DNA of 8,383 nt, taken from NCBI GenBank assembly GCA_025451425.1, contig JANWKK010000124.1, positions 1-8,383 of the forward strand, read 5' to 3'. Origin of the DNA: Gemmatimonadaceae bacterium (GTDB lineage Bacteria; Gemmatimonadota; Gemmatimonadetes; Gemmatimonadales; Gemmatimonadaceae). The notes under the pieces are model-generated. The model saw only the letters and a list, made by a program, of their open reading frames with translations. It was not told the origin of the DNA and ran no database searches. Below, one piece after another: positions 1 through 6,396 of the stretch. How positions within the stretch are numbered: the stretch's first letter is position 1; the number at the start of each line of letters is the position of its first letter. The position numbers were made by a program, and so were the translations under genes.

Positions 1-152
1 AGCAATTTGTCGCGCGGCACACCGCGGGGCGCATTGACGGCGAGGATGGCGAGCAGGGCCAAGCGCCGCCGCGCCGAGGTGGCGGCAGACGACGGCGTCC
101 CACCGTCGCTCTGTTCGATCGATAATCCGCCAAGTGTCCGAAGCCTCAACAC
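1..152 (-). CDS. BTAD/SARP-type transcriptional regulator, N-terminal fragment (runs off left edge)
   Basis: Only the first 50 codons are in the window. The minus-strand reading starts LRLRTLGGLSIE and continues with RRRLALLAILAV followed by a PRGVPRDKLL motif. This is the beta-strand plus winged-helix start I know from bacterial transcriptional activator domain (BTAD, SARP-like) regulators, where an arginine-rich helix and an RGV-RDKLL segment precede a conserved LWPE motif that here lies beyond the edge. In Gemmatimonadota such domains usually head long proteins with TPR or other C-terminal parts, which cannot be seen here. I chose the GTG at 152 because a GAGG ribosome-binding site (+ strand 163-166) lies ten bases upstream; the TTG at 149 is the alternative. 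The next gene upstream on this strand ends at 321, leaving 168 bases for a promoter. Target genes are unknown. Confidence 0.72.
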   Translation of the reverse strand, partial: MLRLRTLGGLSIEQSDGGTPSSAATSARRRLALLAILAVNAPRGVPRDKL

Positions 153-320
153 ACCGGCGCATCCTCAGGGAATTGGAAGGCTCGAGTAGCGTACGGCTGC
201 CCTCGTTGCCACGCAAGAGTGTTCGACTGCGGGTCTGCTCAACCGCGCGACTTTGGTGGGCGCACTATCGGACGGCGCCACTGATGGGGGCGGCGCGCCG
301 TTTAGCAGCGTCGCAGTCGA
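153..320. other. Intergenic region upstream of the BTAD regulator
   Basis: This 168-base gap lies between the stop of the Rossmann-fold gene (321) and the regulator start (152), both on the minus strand. It holds the regulator's ribosome-binding site and a 7-bp inverted repeat, ACGGCGC at 272-278 against GCGCCGT at 295-301 with a 16-base loop. No T-run follows the repeat on the minus strand, so it is at best a weak terminator for the upstream gene. A TTGCGT/TACGCT pair with 17-base spacing on the minus strand (211-216 and 188-193) matches only half of the sigma-70 consensus. No small gene is evident. Confidence 0.4.
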
Positions 321-1019
321 TCAGTTGCGAGGGCCCTCCGCCGCGCGGTTGTCAGTTGACCGATTCGGTATTTGCGCGGTTCCGTGGTTGCGCTTCTCGC
401 CGACGGCCACCCTCAGCTCGCGGCCGGTCATCCCGGTGTTATAGACCGAGGTTCCAGGCTCGAACGTCCTGCCAAGATTGAGGTCGCCCACAAAAACCGG
501 ATCGAACCCAGCGTCGCGGACCAAGCCTGCGGTCACATCGAGAGCTTCCTTATCATCGGTGGCGAGTGGAATGCCGACTTGATCGCCGTTACGGTGCGCT
601 TCCTTCTCGAGCGTTTGGTAATAGACGGTGTTGAACGCCTTCACCCAGCGAGCCCGGGGGAACATGGACGCTGACCAGCCAGCGGATCCGCGGGGGTCGC
701 GTGTTGCCTCGCGGGCGAAGCTGCCGTCGCGCTGCTCGTAGGCGTTGCCCGTGTCGAGAACGATCTTCCCGGCGAGGAGGGGACCGAGGTCGCGCGACAG
801 CTCCGGCATCGCCTTGAGTGGAACGGTAATCATGACGACATCGCCGAATTCCACTGCGTCCTGCGGTGTGCCCGCGGATGCGCGTTCCCCCAGCCGCTTC
901 ACGATCGATTGCAACTCGTTAGGGTGCCGCGAGGAGAGACGCACTTCATGGCCGCCCTCGACCCACAGCTTTGCGAGCGTCGATCCGATCATTCCCGCGC
1001 CAACGATGCCGATGCGCAT
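321..1019 (-). CDS. NADP-binding oxidoreductase, F420-dependent NADP reductase-like (COG2085 type)
   Basis: This 232-residue protein opens with MRIGIVGAGMIGSTLAKLW, a Rossmann fold with a GxGxxG nucleotide loop at residues 7-12. After strand 2 comes LSSRHP (28-33), whose Ser-Arg pair is typical of binding the 2'-phosphate of NADP. Further family features are VVMITVPLKA (61-70), GKIVLDTGN (84-92) and KAFN (127-130). The family includes F420H2:NADP oxidoreductase, which moves hydride between the deazaflavin F420 and NADP; many bacterial relatives have untested substrates, so F420 use is not proven here. The start at 1019 has a GGAGGGG ribosome-binding site a few bases upstream. The frame stays open to 1241, but that extra sequence is low-complexity and lies before the Rossmann start, so I excluded it. 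The protein is probably cytosolic. It is divergent from the lipoprotein pair. Confidence 0.88.
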   Translation of the reverse strand: MRIGIVGAGMIGSTLAKLWVEGGHEVRLSSRHPNELQSIVKRLGERASAGTPQDAVEFGDVVMITVPLKAMPELSRDLGPLLAGKIVLDTGNAYEQRDGSFAREATRDPRGSAGWSASMFPRARWVKAFNTVYYQTLEKEAHRNGDQVGIPLATDDKEALDVTAGLVRDAGFDPVFVGDLNLGRTFEPGTSVYNTGMTGRELRVAVGEKRNHGTAQIPNRSTDNRAAEGPRN

Positions 1020-1163
1020 GACCCCTCCAGCAATTCGAGGATGTGAACGTCCAGCGTAATCTGCCAGCGGGGGCAATTGGCCCTCCGCGGCACTTGCCGC
1101 TGGACTGGGACGGGCGCATGATGGATCGTCCCGAGCCGGATTCCCTCCACCGGAGGTGCTCGA
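1020..1163. promoter_or_regulatory. Divergent intergenic region with a structured inverted-repeat core
   Basis: The region separates the minus-strand reductase start (1019) from the plus-strand short ORF start (1164), so it must hold the promoters of both units if both are expressed. Three inverted repeats cluster here: CCAGCGG (1064-1070) with CCGCTGG (1097-1103); GGGC (1071-1074) with GCCC (1080-1083); and GCGGCA (1087-1092) with TGCCGC (1095-1100), the last two bases apart. The outer and inner pairs compete, so the segment could fold in two ways as RNA or act as operator DNA. I see no convincing -35/-10 pair. Confidence 0.35.
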
Positions 1164-1259
1164 ATGCGGCTGGCAGTGATCGGTCTCCTGGGGTTGGCGA
1201 GCGCAGCCTGCGGCGCGAAGCCGCGGCGACAATCCTCGCACCTAACGAGGACGCCATGA
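1164..1259 (+). CDS. Putative very small lipoprotein-like ORF (31 residues)
   Basis: The ORF reads MRLAVIGLLGLASAACGAK and then a short basic tail, 31 residues in all. It has the best translation start in this region: GGAGG at 1152-1156, seven bases before the ATG. The peptide is a bacterial signal sequence (Arg2, hydrophobic core 3-11, Ala-Ala-Cys at 14-16). The residue three before Cys16 is Ser, which is off the usual lipobox consensus. Its TGA (1257-1259) touches the ATG of the next lipoprotein at 1260, and both lie in the same reading frame, so only the TGA separates them. It could be a genuine small envelope lipoprotein, a leader ORF coupling translation to the next gene, or the remnant of an older N-terminus. 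No function can be assigned. Confidence 0.45.
   Translation: MRLAVIGLLGLASAACGAKPRRQSSHLTRTP
1238..1249 (+). repeat. 12-bp direct repeat GCACCTAACGAG, copy 1
   Basis: This copy is identical to 1803-1814. The two copies bracket the 1260-1802 lipoprotein gene almost exactly. It contains ACCTAACG, a one-mismatch form of the window-wide octamer GCCTAACG. Its GAG lies ten bases before ATG 1260, in ribosome-binding-site position. Confidence 0.7.
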
Positions 1260-1802
1260 ATGGCTGTCCCGGGATCGATACCGCGAGGATCTAGCAGAGT
1301 GCGAACAACAGCGTTGAGGAGCGTAGCGATTGCGCTGACGGTCGCGGTGACCGCATGTCGAGACGGCGCCGCGCCCCTCCTCGCGCTCGGCGCGCAATAC
1401 AAGCTGACGAGCTACGCGGCCGCCGGCCTACCCTACACCTGGCAGGTCATCAGCTTCAACGTGCCCAGCGGCGCGATCGGCAAATGCAGCGACGAGATCA
1501 CTGGTGGCAGCCTGTTCTTCGGAACTGACGGAGGAGTCACCGCGGTGATCGACCGCAGTCTCGTCTGCGATGGCCAGGCGGACCTGCTTTCCGTTGACAC
1601 CGCGATCGGTGACTTCACACTCTCGGGGTCCCACCTCGATCTGACGCTTCTTGGCTCGCTGGCTGACCTCCCTGGAACCGGACCGTACGCGGTCTCGGCG
1701 GAAATTGTCGGTAACGAGATTCGCGTCGAGCAGACCGTGGCGCAGACCCCTCCGGGCGCGGTGACCAATCGAACAACGAAGACTTACACGATGTCACAGT
1801 AG
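1260..1802 (+). CDS. Hypothetical lipoprotein
   Basis: The product has 180 residues from ATG 1260. A hydrophobic stretch ALRSVAIALTVAVTAC ends in a lipobox V-T-A-C with the modified cysteine at residue 33, so it should be a lipid-anchored envelope protein. The mature part starts near QYKLTSYAAAGLPYTW and is rich in beta-strand and Gly/Thr, with a C-terminal KTYTMSQ. It resembles the small 'YxLTSxxxxxLP' beta-barrel-like lipoproteins I associate with Gemmatimonadota, but I do not recognise a named family. Two cysteines (in GKCSDE and LVCDG) could form a disulfide. The start is ambiguous: ATG 1260 has CGAGG nine bases upstream and abuts the TGA of the preceding short ORF, while GTG 1299 (GAGG at 1285-1288) would give a more classical 19-residue signal peptide. 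The stop lies four bases from the convergent DoxX-like gene. Confidence 0.7.
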   Translation: MAVPGSIPRGSSRVRTTALRSVAIALTVAVTACRDGAAPLLALGAQYKLTSYAAAGLPYTWQVISFNVPSGAIGKCSDEITGGSLFFGTDGGVTAVIDRSLVCDGQADLLSVDTAIGDFTLSGSHLDLTLLGSLADLPGTGPYAVSAEIVGNEIRVEQTVAQTPPGAVTNRTTKTYTMSQ

Positions 1803-1814
1803 GCACCTAACGAG
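1803..1814 (+). repeat. 12-bp direct repeat GCACCTAACGAG, copy 2
   Basis: This second copy begins at the base after the lipoprotein stop codon. It covers the last codons and the TAG stop of the convergent DoxX-like gene, since CGTTAG on the minus strand supplies the final Arg and stop. The lipoprotein gene is therefore flanked by identical 12-mers 565 bases apart. Confidence 0.7.
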
Positions 1815-2187
1815 CGCGTCCTCGCGCCACGTACATGGCGACGGCTCCAACGACCGCCGGCAGGATTGCGGCCGGTCCCTGACCTTGCAAAATCGTCGTC
1901 ACGGCCGCGCCGATCATGATGATCGCGAGTCCGCTCGCCGCGAGCGACGTTAGGCGCTCGTGAATGCGGAGCAATCCGGGGAGAACGAGGCCCAAGGCTC
2001 CGAGCGTCTCGCAGACGCCGATGAACTTGATGAAACCTCCGGGCAGGTGCGACTGCGCCGCCAGCGCCGCGGCCGGCAGGACGAGCTTGACGCCGCCAGC
2101 GAACAGGAAGATCGCGGCAAGCACGCCCTGGGCGATCCACAACGGGGTGGTGGATCGGTCGTTTCGGGTAACACTGATCGAAGTCAT
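1807..2187 (-). CDS. DoxX-like small integral membrane protein
   Basis: The protein has 126 residues and four predicted membrane segments, at about 16-37, 51-73, 79-100 and 106-121. It shows the DoxX-like pattern: an Ala/Phe-rich first helix followed by AGGVKLVLP, then LPGGFIKFIGVCETLGALGL with a conserved Glu in helix 2, and LLRIHERLTSLAASGLA leading into helix 3. The length suits the DoxX-like family. Family roles are poorly defined; members are linked to quinone or thiosulfate oxidation and redox stress, and no substrate can be inferred here. ATG 2187 is chosen because a GGAG ribosome-binding site lies eight bases upstream; the frame runs open to 2448 without family similarity. The stop codon lies inside a copy of the CGTTAGG motif, and another exact copy at 1948-1955 encodes Leu79-Thr80 with the rare codon CTA. 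Confidence 0.86.
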   Translation of the reverse strand: MTSISVTRNDRSTTPLWIAQGVLAAIFLFAGGVKLVLPAAALAAQSHLPGGFIKFIGVCETLGALGLVLPGLLRIHERLTSLAASGLAIIMIGAAVTTILQGQGPAAILPAVVGAVAMYVARGRAR

Positions 2188-2437
2188 GGTTGTGTCTCCG
2201 CCTTTGGGGTTGGTTTGGTTCTCTGTCCTCTGCCAACACGTCGAACGAGGAGACAGAAGATCGACACCCCGTGAAAGGATTTTCTTCTGATTCTTCCTTT
2301 TGAGCCCTAACCCTCGCCGACTCGTCGGGCGATGGCGGCCGCCGCCGCTCGAATCGACTGTCGGCGCCGTCGCGTGAATGTTCGGCGCGGAACGATGGTT
2401 GTCGGCGTTTTGACACCCCGCTCGGGAGATCGCAGCC
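2188..2437. promoter_or_regulatory. Divergent intergenic region between the doxX-like and peptidoglycan-active genes
   Basis: This 250-base gap must carry both divergent promoters. Towards the doxX-like gene there is an inverted repeat TCTGTC (2222-2227) / GACAGA (2252-2257) with a further CTC/GAG pairing inside, which would fold in that gene's 5' leader. A pyrimidine-rich tract runs from about 2278 to 2300 on the plus strand. Next to it is TCGCCGACTCGTCGGGCGA (2314-2332), a nearly perfect palindrome with one bulged G that could be an operator or hairpin. The ribosome-binding site GGGAG at 2424-2428 serves the ATG at 2438. I see no convincing -35/-10 pair and no additional ORF. Confidence 0.4.
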
Positions 2438-3318
2438 ATGCCATCCACTTCGCATACCTGGCAGCTGATTGGTGGTCGAGTTGGTGAGAGGGGATCTATG
2501 GCCGGGTCGGACGTTACGACAGTTCAGCAGCTCCTCATCGCGGCCGGCAACAACGACCCGAGCATCATTGGTGGTGGCTGGGGCAACCACAGTAGGGATG
2601 CGCTCATCGCGTTTCGGCACGCTCATCATCTGCCGGAGCGCAATTACGTGGAGCGCGACGACGCGTGTCTCTTCGAGCTCGCCGCTGCAGCCCAGATCCT
2701 GGTCCCGCTGCCGAACCTGCTCGGCATGTCAGGCGTTATGTCGTTGCATCAATGGTTTCGCGAGATGAACACGCGGTATCAAAAGGGGCCGAGAACGGCG
2801 GCGGCAACCGTGCCCTGTATGGGCTGGACTGGGGCGGTTGCATCGACTACGCCATTCAACGGATCGACCGAGGGTGGCGCCCGGGTCCGGTGAAAATGGA
2901 TTGCACCACGTACGTGAACTGTATGCTCGGTGTGTATCTCAAAGGCAATCTTCACACCTCGCCCTACGACGCCGACTGCTCGAAGTACGGGGACACCTCG
3001 AACAATCACATTGCGCGTGACCGCTATCACATGCCCCTCGTTATTCGACCGCACACGAAGAACGGTGTGACGACGAAAGAGAATTACTTCAAGGAGGCCG
3101 ACGACATCGCTGCAGCCACAATCACCGGTAACCTCTACGCGATCGAGATCGGTGGCGGCCACGCAGGCGGCGTTACACACATGGCGCTGCTGTACGATCA
3201 AAAGACGTACGAGTGCACAACCGGTCAGAGCGGCTCGGCCTGCATTTCGAGAGATCTGAAGGATTTCGTCGGACACCGCAACGCGATCTTCTACCTCTTC
3301 GGTCCGCTCGCGGGGTGA
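2438..3318 (+). CDS. Peptidoglycan-binding plus NlpC/P60-like cysteine hydrolase, split by a -1 frameshift
   Basis: Frame one (from ATG 2438, GGGAG nine bases upstream) encodes a peptidoglycan-binding-like domain. GGRVGERGSMAGSDVTTVQQ matches the VG-G-N-P-DV-VQ-LL opening of such domains, followed by IIGGGWGNHSRDALIAFRHA and a linker to NTRYQKG. The rest lies in the -1 frame and joins without loss at 2782-2788 (A-AAG-GGG), giving 293 residues. This second part carries KMDCTTYVNCML (Cys156) and GGGHAGGVTHMALLYD (His242, His248), a Cys...His layout like NlpC/P60 or CHAP amidases that cut peptidoglycan stem peptides. Without the shift, frame one stops at 2893 after 151 residues and lacks the catalytic part. 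No signal peptide is seen, so the protein would be released by lysis, a holin or a secretion machine, or act inside the cell. The enzyme class is inferred from motifs only. Confidence 0.68.
2782..2788 (+). other. Candidate -1 slippery heptamer A-AAG-GGG
   Basis: In the upstream frame the codons are CAA-AAG-GGG-CCG, so the heptamer sits in the exact X-XXY-YYZ phase needed for simultaneous -1 slippage to AAA-GGG. The new frame continues GCC-GAG-AAC and stays open to 3318. A possible stimulatory stem, GCAACCG (2804-2810) with CGGTTGC (2835-2841), encloses a smaller GCCC/GGGC stem (2812-2815, 2821-2824). Its 15-base distance from the heptamer is longer than usual for stimulators. The same AAAAGGGG run is also a hotspot for indel mutation or sequencing error. 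Confidence 0.45.
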
Positions 3319-3328
3319 GAGTACCGGA

Positions 3329-6300
3329 TCAGCGTTCCGCGCTCAGCGCCTTCAGCTCCTGCTTGATGGCGGTCAGTTCGGCGCGACTCTCGACGAGTGT
3401 TTGACGATGCACCGCGCTCGGCGGTGCAAAGCTGCCCTGTTGCGCTCCCTGTCCGTTGAACGCCCGGGCTACCGCGCCGAGCTTGGCGCGCGGTGCATTG
3501 CGGCCAGCCGTTAGGCGACGCTCCAGCGCGACGTAGCGCGCCGAATCCACGCCCGTCGCCGTGGTGCGATGCGCGCGCAGCTCGGATGCGACACTCTCGA
3601 CGTCAATCTGCGCCGCCTGCACGTCCAGCAAGAAGGCCTCGCGCGCTCGCTGCTGCGCCAGCGTGTACGTGCTCATCGGATCCGCGCGCACCTCGAAGGG
3701 CCGTGAGCTCGAATCGCCGTCGACATTCAGCGTGACCGTGAACGTTCCCGGCGCAACGAACGGCCCACGCACGCCGATGTCGTGAGACGGCACCGGCAAC
3801 TGTTGCTGCGGCTCGATGCGTCGCCCACCACCTTCACCACCTCCCCCGCCTCCCCCCTCTTCCGCGACCGCGCCGGAACCGACCGACGACGGTGGCGGCT
3901 CGTGGCGGAGGTCCCACGTCACCCGATGAATCACACCAGCCGAGGTGCTGCCCGCCAGCTCGCGAATGACCTTGCCATTCGCGCCGCGAATGCTAAGCCG
4001 AACCTTCTGTGCCGGCCGCGAGAGATAGTACGTGAGCGCAGCGCCGTCGGCGGGATTCTCGGCGGCGTAGAATCCCTGCGCCATGTTCGAGACGTCGTCC
4101 CAGTATTGCATCAGCGTCGCTCGCCGTGTCGGGAAAAGAAAGGATCCGCGGGCCGCGATGACGTCGGACCATTCAGCGATGGGCGATGCGTCATCGAGCA
4201 GCCAGAGGCTACGGCCGTGCGTCGCGAGGATCAGATCCTTCGTGCGGGGATGAACGACAATGTCATCGTAGATCGTCGTTGGCAGGTTACTCGTTAGGCG
4301 CGTCCAATGCACGCCGGTGTCGAGTGTGACGAACAGGTATCGCTCGGTGCCGGCGAAGACGACGTTCGGTTTTCCGGGATACTCGGCGATGCTGCGGACG
4401 GACGCGTCGCCGGGAAGGCCGCTGCTAATCGATTTCCACGTCTTGCCGAAGTCCGTCGTGCGAACGATGTGGGGCGCAAAATCGCCGCTCCGGTGCGCGT
4501 CGAAGGTGACGTACGCCGTGCCGCGCCCGGCGTTCGACGCAAGGACGCGGCCTACGTACGTACCATTCGCGATGCCCGTCGACGTCGTGATCGCGGCGCT
4601 CAGCTCCCGCCATGTCGTGCCGCCGTCGATGGAGAGCTGGACGTTGCCGTCGTCGGTGCCGACCCACAGCACCTTTGCGTCGAGGGGAGACTCGCCGATC
4701 GCGGTGATCTCGCTGAAGCTCGACTCGCCATCATTGCGTGAGAGCTTGATGTCGCGGTCCTTCACGCCCATCAACGTGAGCGTGTCGCGATTGATGTTGC
4801 GCGTGAGATCGGCGGTGCGAGTCCACGTCGTGCCGTGATCGCGCGAGATGAAAAGGCGATTCGCGCCGATGTACACCGTGCCTGCCGTGCGCGTCGAGGC
4901 GACCAGCGGCGAGTCCCAATTCCATCGGTACGCCGAGTCACCCTTCGGCGCTTGCGGCTTGATGTCAAAGCGGTCGCCCGTTTCCGGGTCGACGCGCTGC
5001 ACATTGCCGTCGGTAGACGACGAATAGATGGTGCGATATCCACCCTTGTCGACCTGCTGGCCCGTTCCGTCACTGAGACCGATCTGCGTCCAGTCCTGGT
5101 TGAGGATGCCTAACCAGTGACGGGTGGCGCTCGGCCCCATCCACGAGTGATTGTCTTGCAGTCCGCCATAGATCCAATACGGATCGCGATCGTCGACGGC
5201 GACGTGATAGAACTGGCCGATCGGGATGTTGTTTAGTCGTATGTACGTCATCCCAAGATCCCAGCTTTCATTCAAGCCTCCATCACCCCCTACCAAAACG
5301 TGACGCGAGTCGTGCGGATCGATCCACATCGTATGGTGATCGGTCTTGAGGCCGATGTCGTATGCCGGCGAAGTCGGTTGACCTTCGAATGTGACGCCTC
5401 CATCCTCGCTCTTCACGATCACCGTGCCCAGGAGCCAGATGCGCTTGTCGTTCGTGGGATCGATAAATGGGGCGCTGTAGTACATCGGACGCGGGTTGAC
5501 GCGGCTCGTACGTCTCCACGTAGCGCCGGCATCGTCGGATCGATACGTGCCACCTTCCGTAGCATGCTCGATAGTCGCGATGAGCACATTTGGATTTGAC
5601 GCTGCGATCGCGAGCCCGATGCGTCCCTTGTCGCCGGTTGGAATGCCGGTCTCGAGCTTCTTCCACGTGGCGCCCCCGTCGTTCGTCTTGTAGATCGCAC
5701 TTTCAGGTCCGCCGCCGTTGAAGCCAAAAGCGCTGCGCAGGCGCTGGTACATCGCGGCATAGAGCGTGTTCGGATCGCGTGGATCGATCGCGATGTCGAT
5801 TGCGCCCGTTAGGCTGTCGACATAGAGCACCCTGCTCCAGCTCTTGCCGCCGTCCGTAGTCTTGAAGACGCCGCGGTCGGAATTCGCCTTCCAGAGGTTT
5901 CCGACGGCGGCGACGTAGGCGAGGTTGCAGTCCGCGGGATTCGCACGAACGCGGCCAATGCTCGCCGTGCTCGTTAGGCCGACGTGTGTCCAGGTGCGGC
6001 CGGCGTCGGTCGAGCGATACATGCCGGCGCCCCACGATGAGCTCTGTCGGTTGTTCTGCTCTCCCGTTCCCGCCCAGATCACTCGGGGGTCGGCTTCACA
6101 GATCGCGAGATCGCCGAAGGTATTGTCGGGAAGACCATCGAAGATCGGCGTCCAGAAAGTGCCCTTGTTAGTGGTCTTCCAGATGCCGCCTGACGCGCTC
6201 GCGATGTAGATCGTCGACGGGTCCTTCGGGTCGACTTCGATGTCGTGAATGCGCCCGCCCGTCGCCGCAGGACCTATCGAGCGGAAGTGAAGTGAATCGA

Positions 6301-6367
6301 ACGGCGATTGGGCCTGAAGCGCGGCCGGCAGAAAGGCAAAAGCAAGCGCAAGAAGGCTGCGATGCAC
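3329..6367 (-). CDS. Secreted Asp-box (BNR/sortilin-like) beta-propeller protein, 1012 residues
   Basis: The start is a GTG at 6367 with only a weak ribosome-binding site; it opens a signal peptide, MHRSLLALAFAFLPAALQA, cut before QSPF. Ten Asp-boxes (S/T-x-D-x-G-x-T-W type) lie near residues 65, 119, 170, 228, 277, 320, 508, 579, 637 and 681, for example STDAGRTW, TTDGGKSW and SIDGGTTW. They mark tandem beta-propeller blades of the VPS10/sortilin and BNR superfamily. From about 740 a beta-sandwich-like segment follows, then a Glu/Gly linker (836-848) and a helical, charged tail (900-1012). Sialidase-type catalytic motifs are not evident, so substrate or ligand is unknown; such proteins are numerous and exported in Gemmatimonadota and Acidobacteria. 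It lies 75 bases downstream of the NTF2-like gene on the same strand and ends 10 bases from the convergent peptidoglycan gene, leaving no room for a terminator. Four exact GCCTAACG octamers lie inside it. Confidence 0.9.
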   Translation of the reverse strand: MHRSLLALAFAFLPAALQAQSPFDSLHFRSIGPAATGGRIHDIEVDPKDPSTIYIASASGGIWKTTNKGTFWTPIFDGLPDNTFGDLAICEADPRVIWAGTGEQNNRQSSSWGAGMYRSTDAGRTWTHVGLTSTASIGRVRANPADCNLAYVAAVGNLWKANSDRGVFKTTDGGKSWSRVLYVDSLTGAIDIAIDPRDPNTLYAAMYQRLRSAFGFNGGGPESAIYKTNDGGATWKKLETGIPTGDKGRIGLAIAASNPNVLIATIEHATEGGTYRSDDAGATWRRTSRVNPRPMYYSAPFIDPTNDKRIWLLGTVIVKSEDGGVTFEGQPTSPAYDIGLKTDHHTMWIDPHDSRHVLVGGDGGLNESWDLGMTYIRLNNIPIGQFYHVAVDDRDPYWIYGGLQDNHSWMGPSATRHWLGILNQDWTQIGLSDGTGQQVDKGGYRTIYSSSTDGNVQRVDPETGDRFDIKPQAPKGDSAYRWNWDSPLVASTRTAGTVYIGANRLFISRDHGTTWTRTADLTRNINRDTLTLMGVKDRDIKLSRNDGESSFSEITAIGESPLDAKVLWVGTDDGNVQLSIDGGTTWRELSAAITTSTGIANGTYVGRVLASNAGRGTAYVTFDAHRSGDFAPHIVRTTDFGKTWKSISSGLPGDASVRSIAEYPGKPNVVFAGTERYLFVTLDTGVHWTRLTSNLPTTIYDDIVVHPRTKDLILATHGRSLWLLDDASPIAEWSDVIAARGSFLFPTRRATLMQYWDDVSNMAQGFYAAENPADGAALTYYLSRPAQKVRLSIRGANGKVIRELAGSTSAGVIHRVTWDLRHEPPPSSVGSGAVAEEGGGGGGGEGGGRRIEPQQQLPVPSHDIGVRGPFVAPGTFTVTLNVDGDSSSRPFEVRADPMSTYTLAQQRAREAFLLDVQAAQIDVESVASELRAHRTTATGVDSARYVALERRLTAGRNAPRAKLGAVARAFNGQGAQQGSFAPPSAVHRQTLVESRAELTAIKQELKALSAER

Positions 6368-6396
6368 GATTCGTCTAACCTGTGTTTGGATGCGCG

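Noticed and set aside
188..216. Sigma-70 promoter TTGCGT-17-TACGCT for the BTAD regulator
   Set aside because: Only three of six positions match in each hexamer, so at this base composition it may be chance.
272..301. Rho-independent terminator after the reductase gene
   Set aside because: The 7-bp stem has a 16-base loop and is not followed by a T-run on the transcribed minus strand.
836..1059. Plus-strand frames within 372-1059 overlapping the reductase
   Set aside because: They are antisense to a complete Rossmann-fold gene and have no recognisable product.
1020..1241. N-terminal extension of the reductase frame giving 306 residues
   Set aside because: The extension has no family similarity. 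The Rossmann fold starts at MRIGIVGAG (ATG 1019), which has a strong GGAGGGG ribosome-binding site, and the extension would overlap the divergent short ORF.
1238..1814. Integron attC cassette, because GTTAGGC and GCCTAAC match attC core boxes
   Set aside because: The cores occur singly and mostly inside coding sequence. I find no paired R'/R'' cores enclosing the L boxes of a foldable attC site, and no integrase is present.
1784..2629. 281-residue minus-strand frame over the DoxX-like gene
   Set aside because: It is arginine- and histidine-rich shadow coding of the DoxX-like gene and its leader, with no recognisable fold.
2779..3276. 165-residue minus-strand frame opposite the hydrolase domain
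   Set aside because: It is antisense to the Cys/His hydrolase motifs and has no ribosome-binding site or similarity of its own.
3493..6209. Several plus-strand frames of 60-173 residues opposite the Asp-box protein
   Set aside because: All lie antisense to a well-supported 1012-residue coding frame and have the biased composition expected of high-G+C shadow frames.
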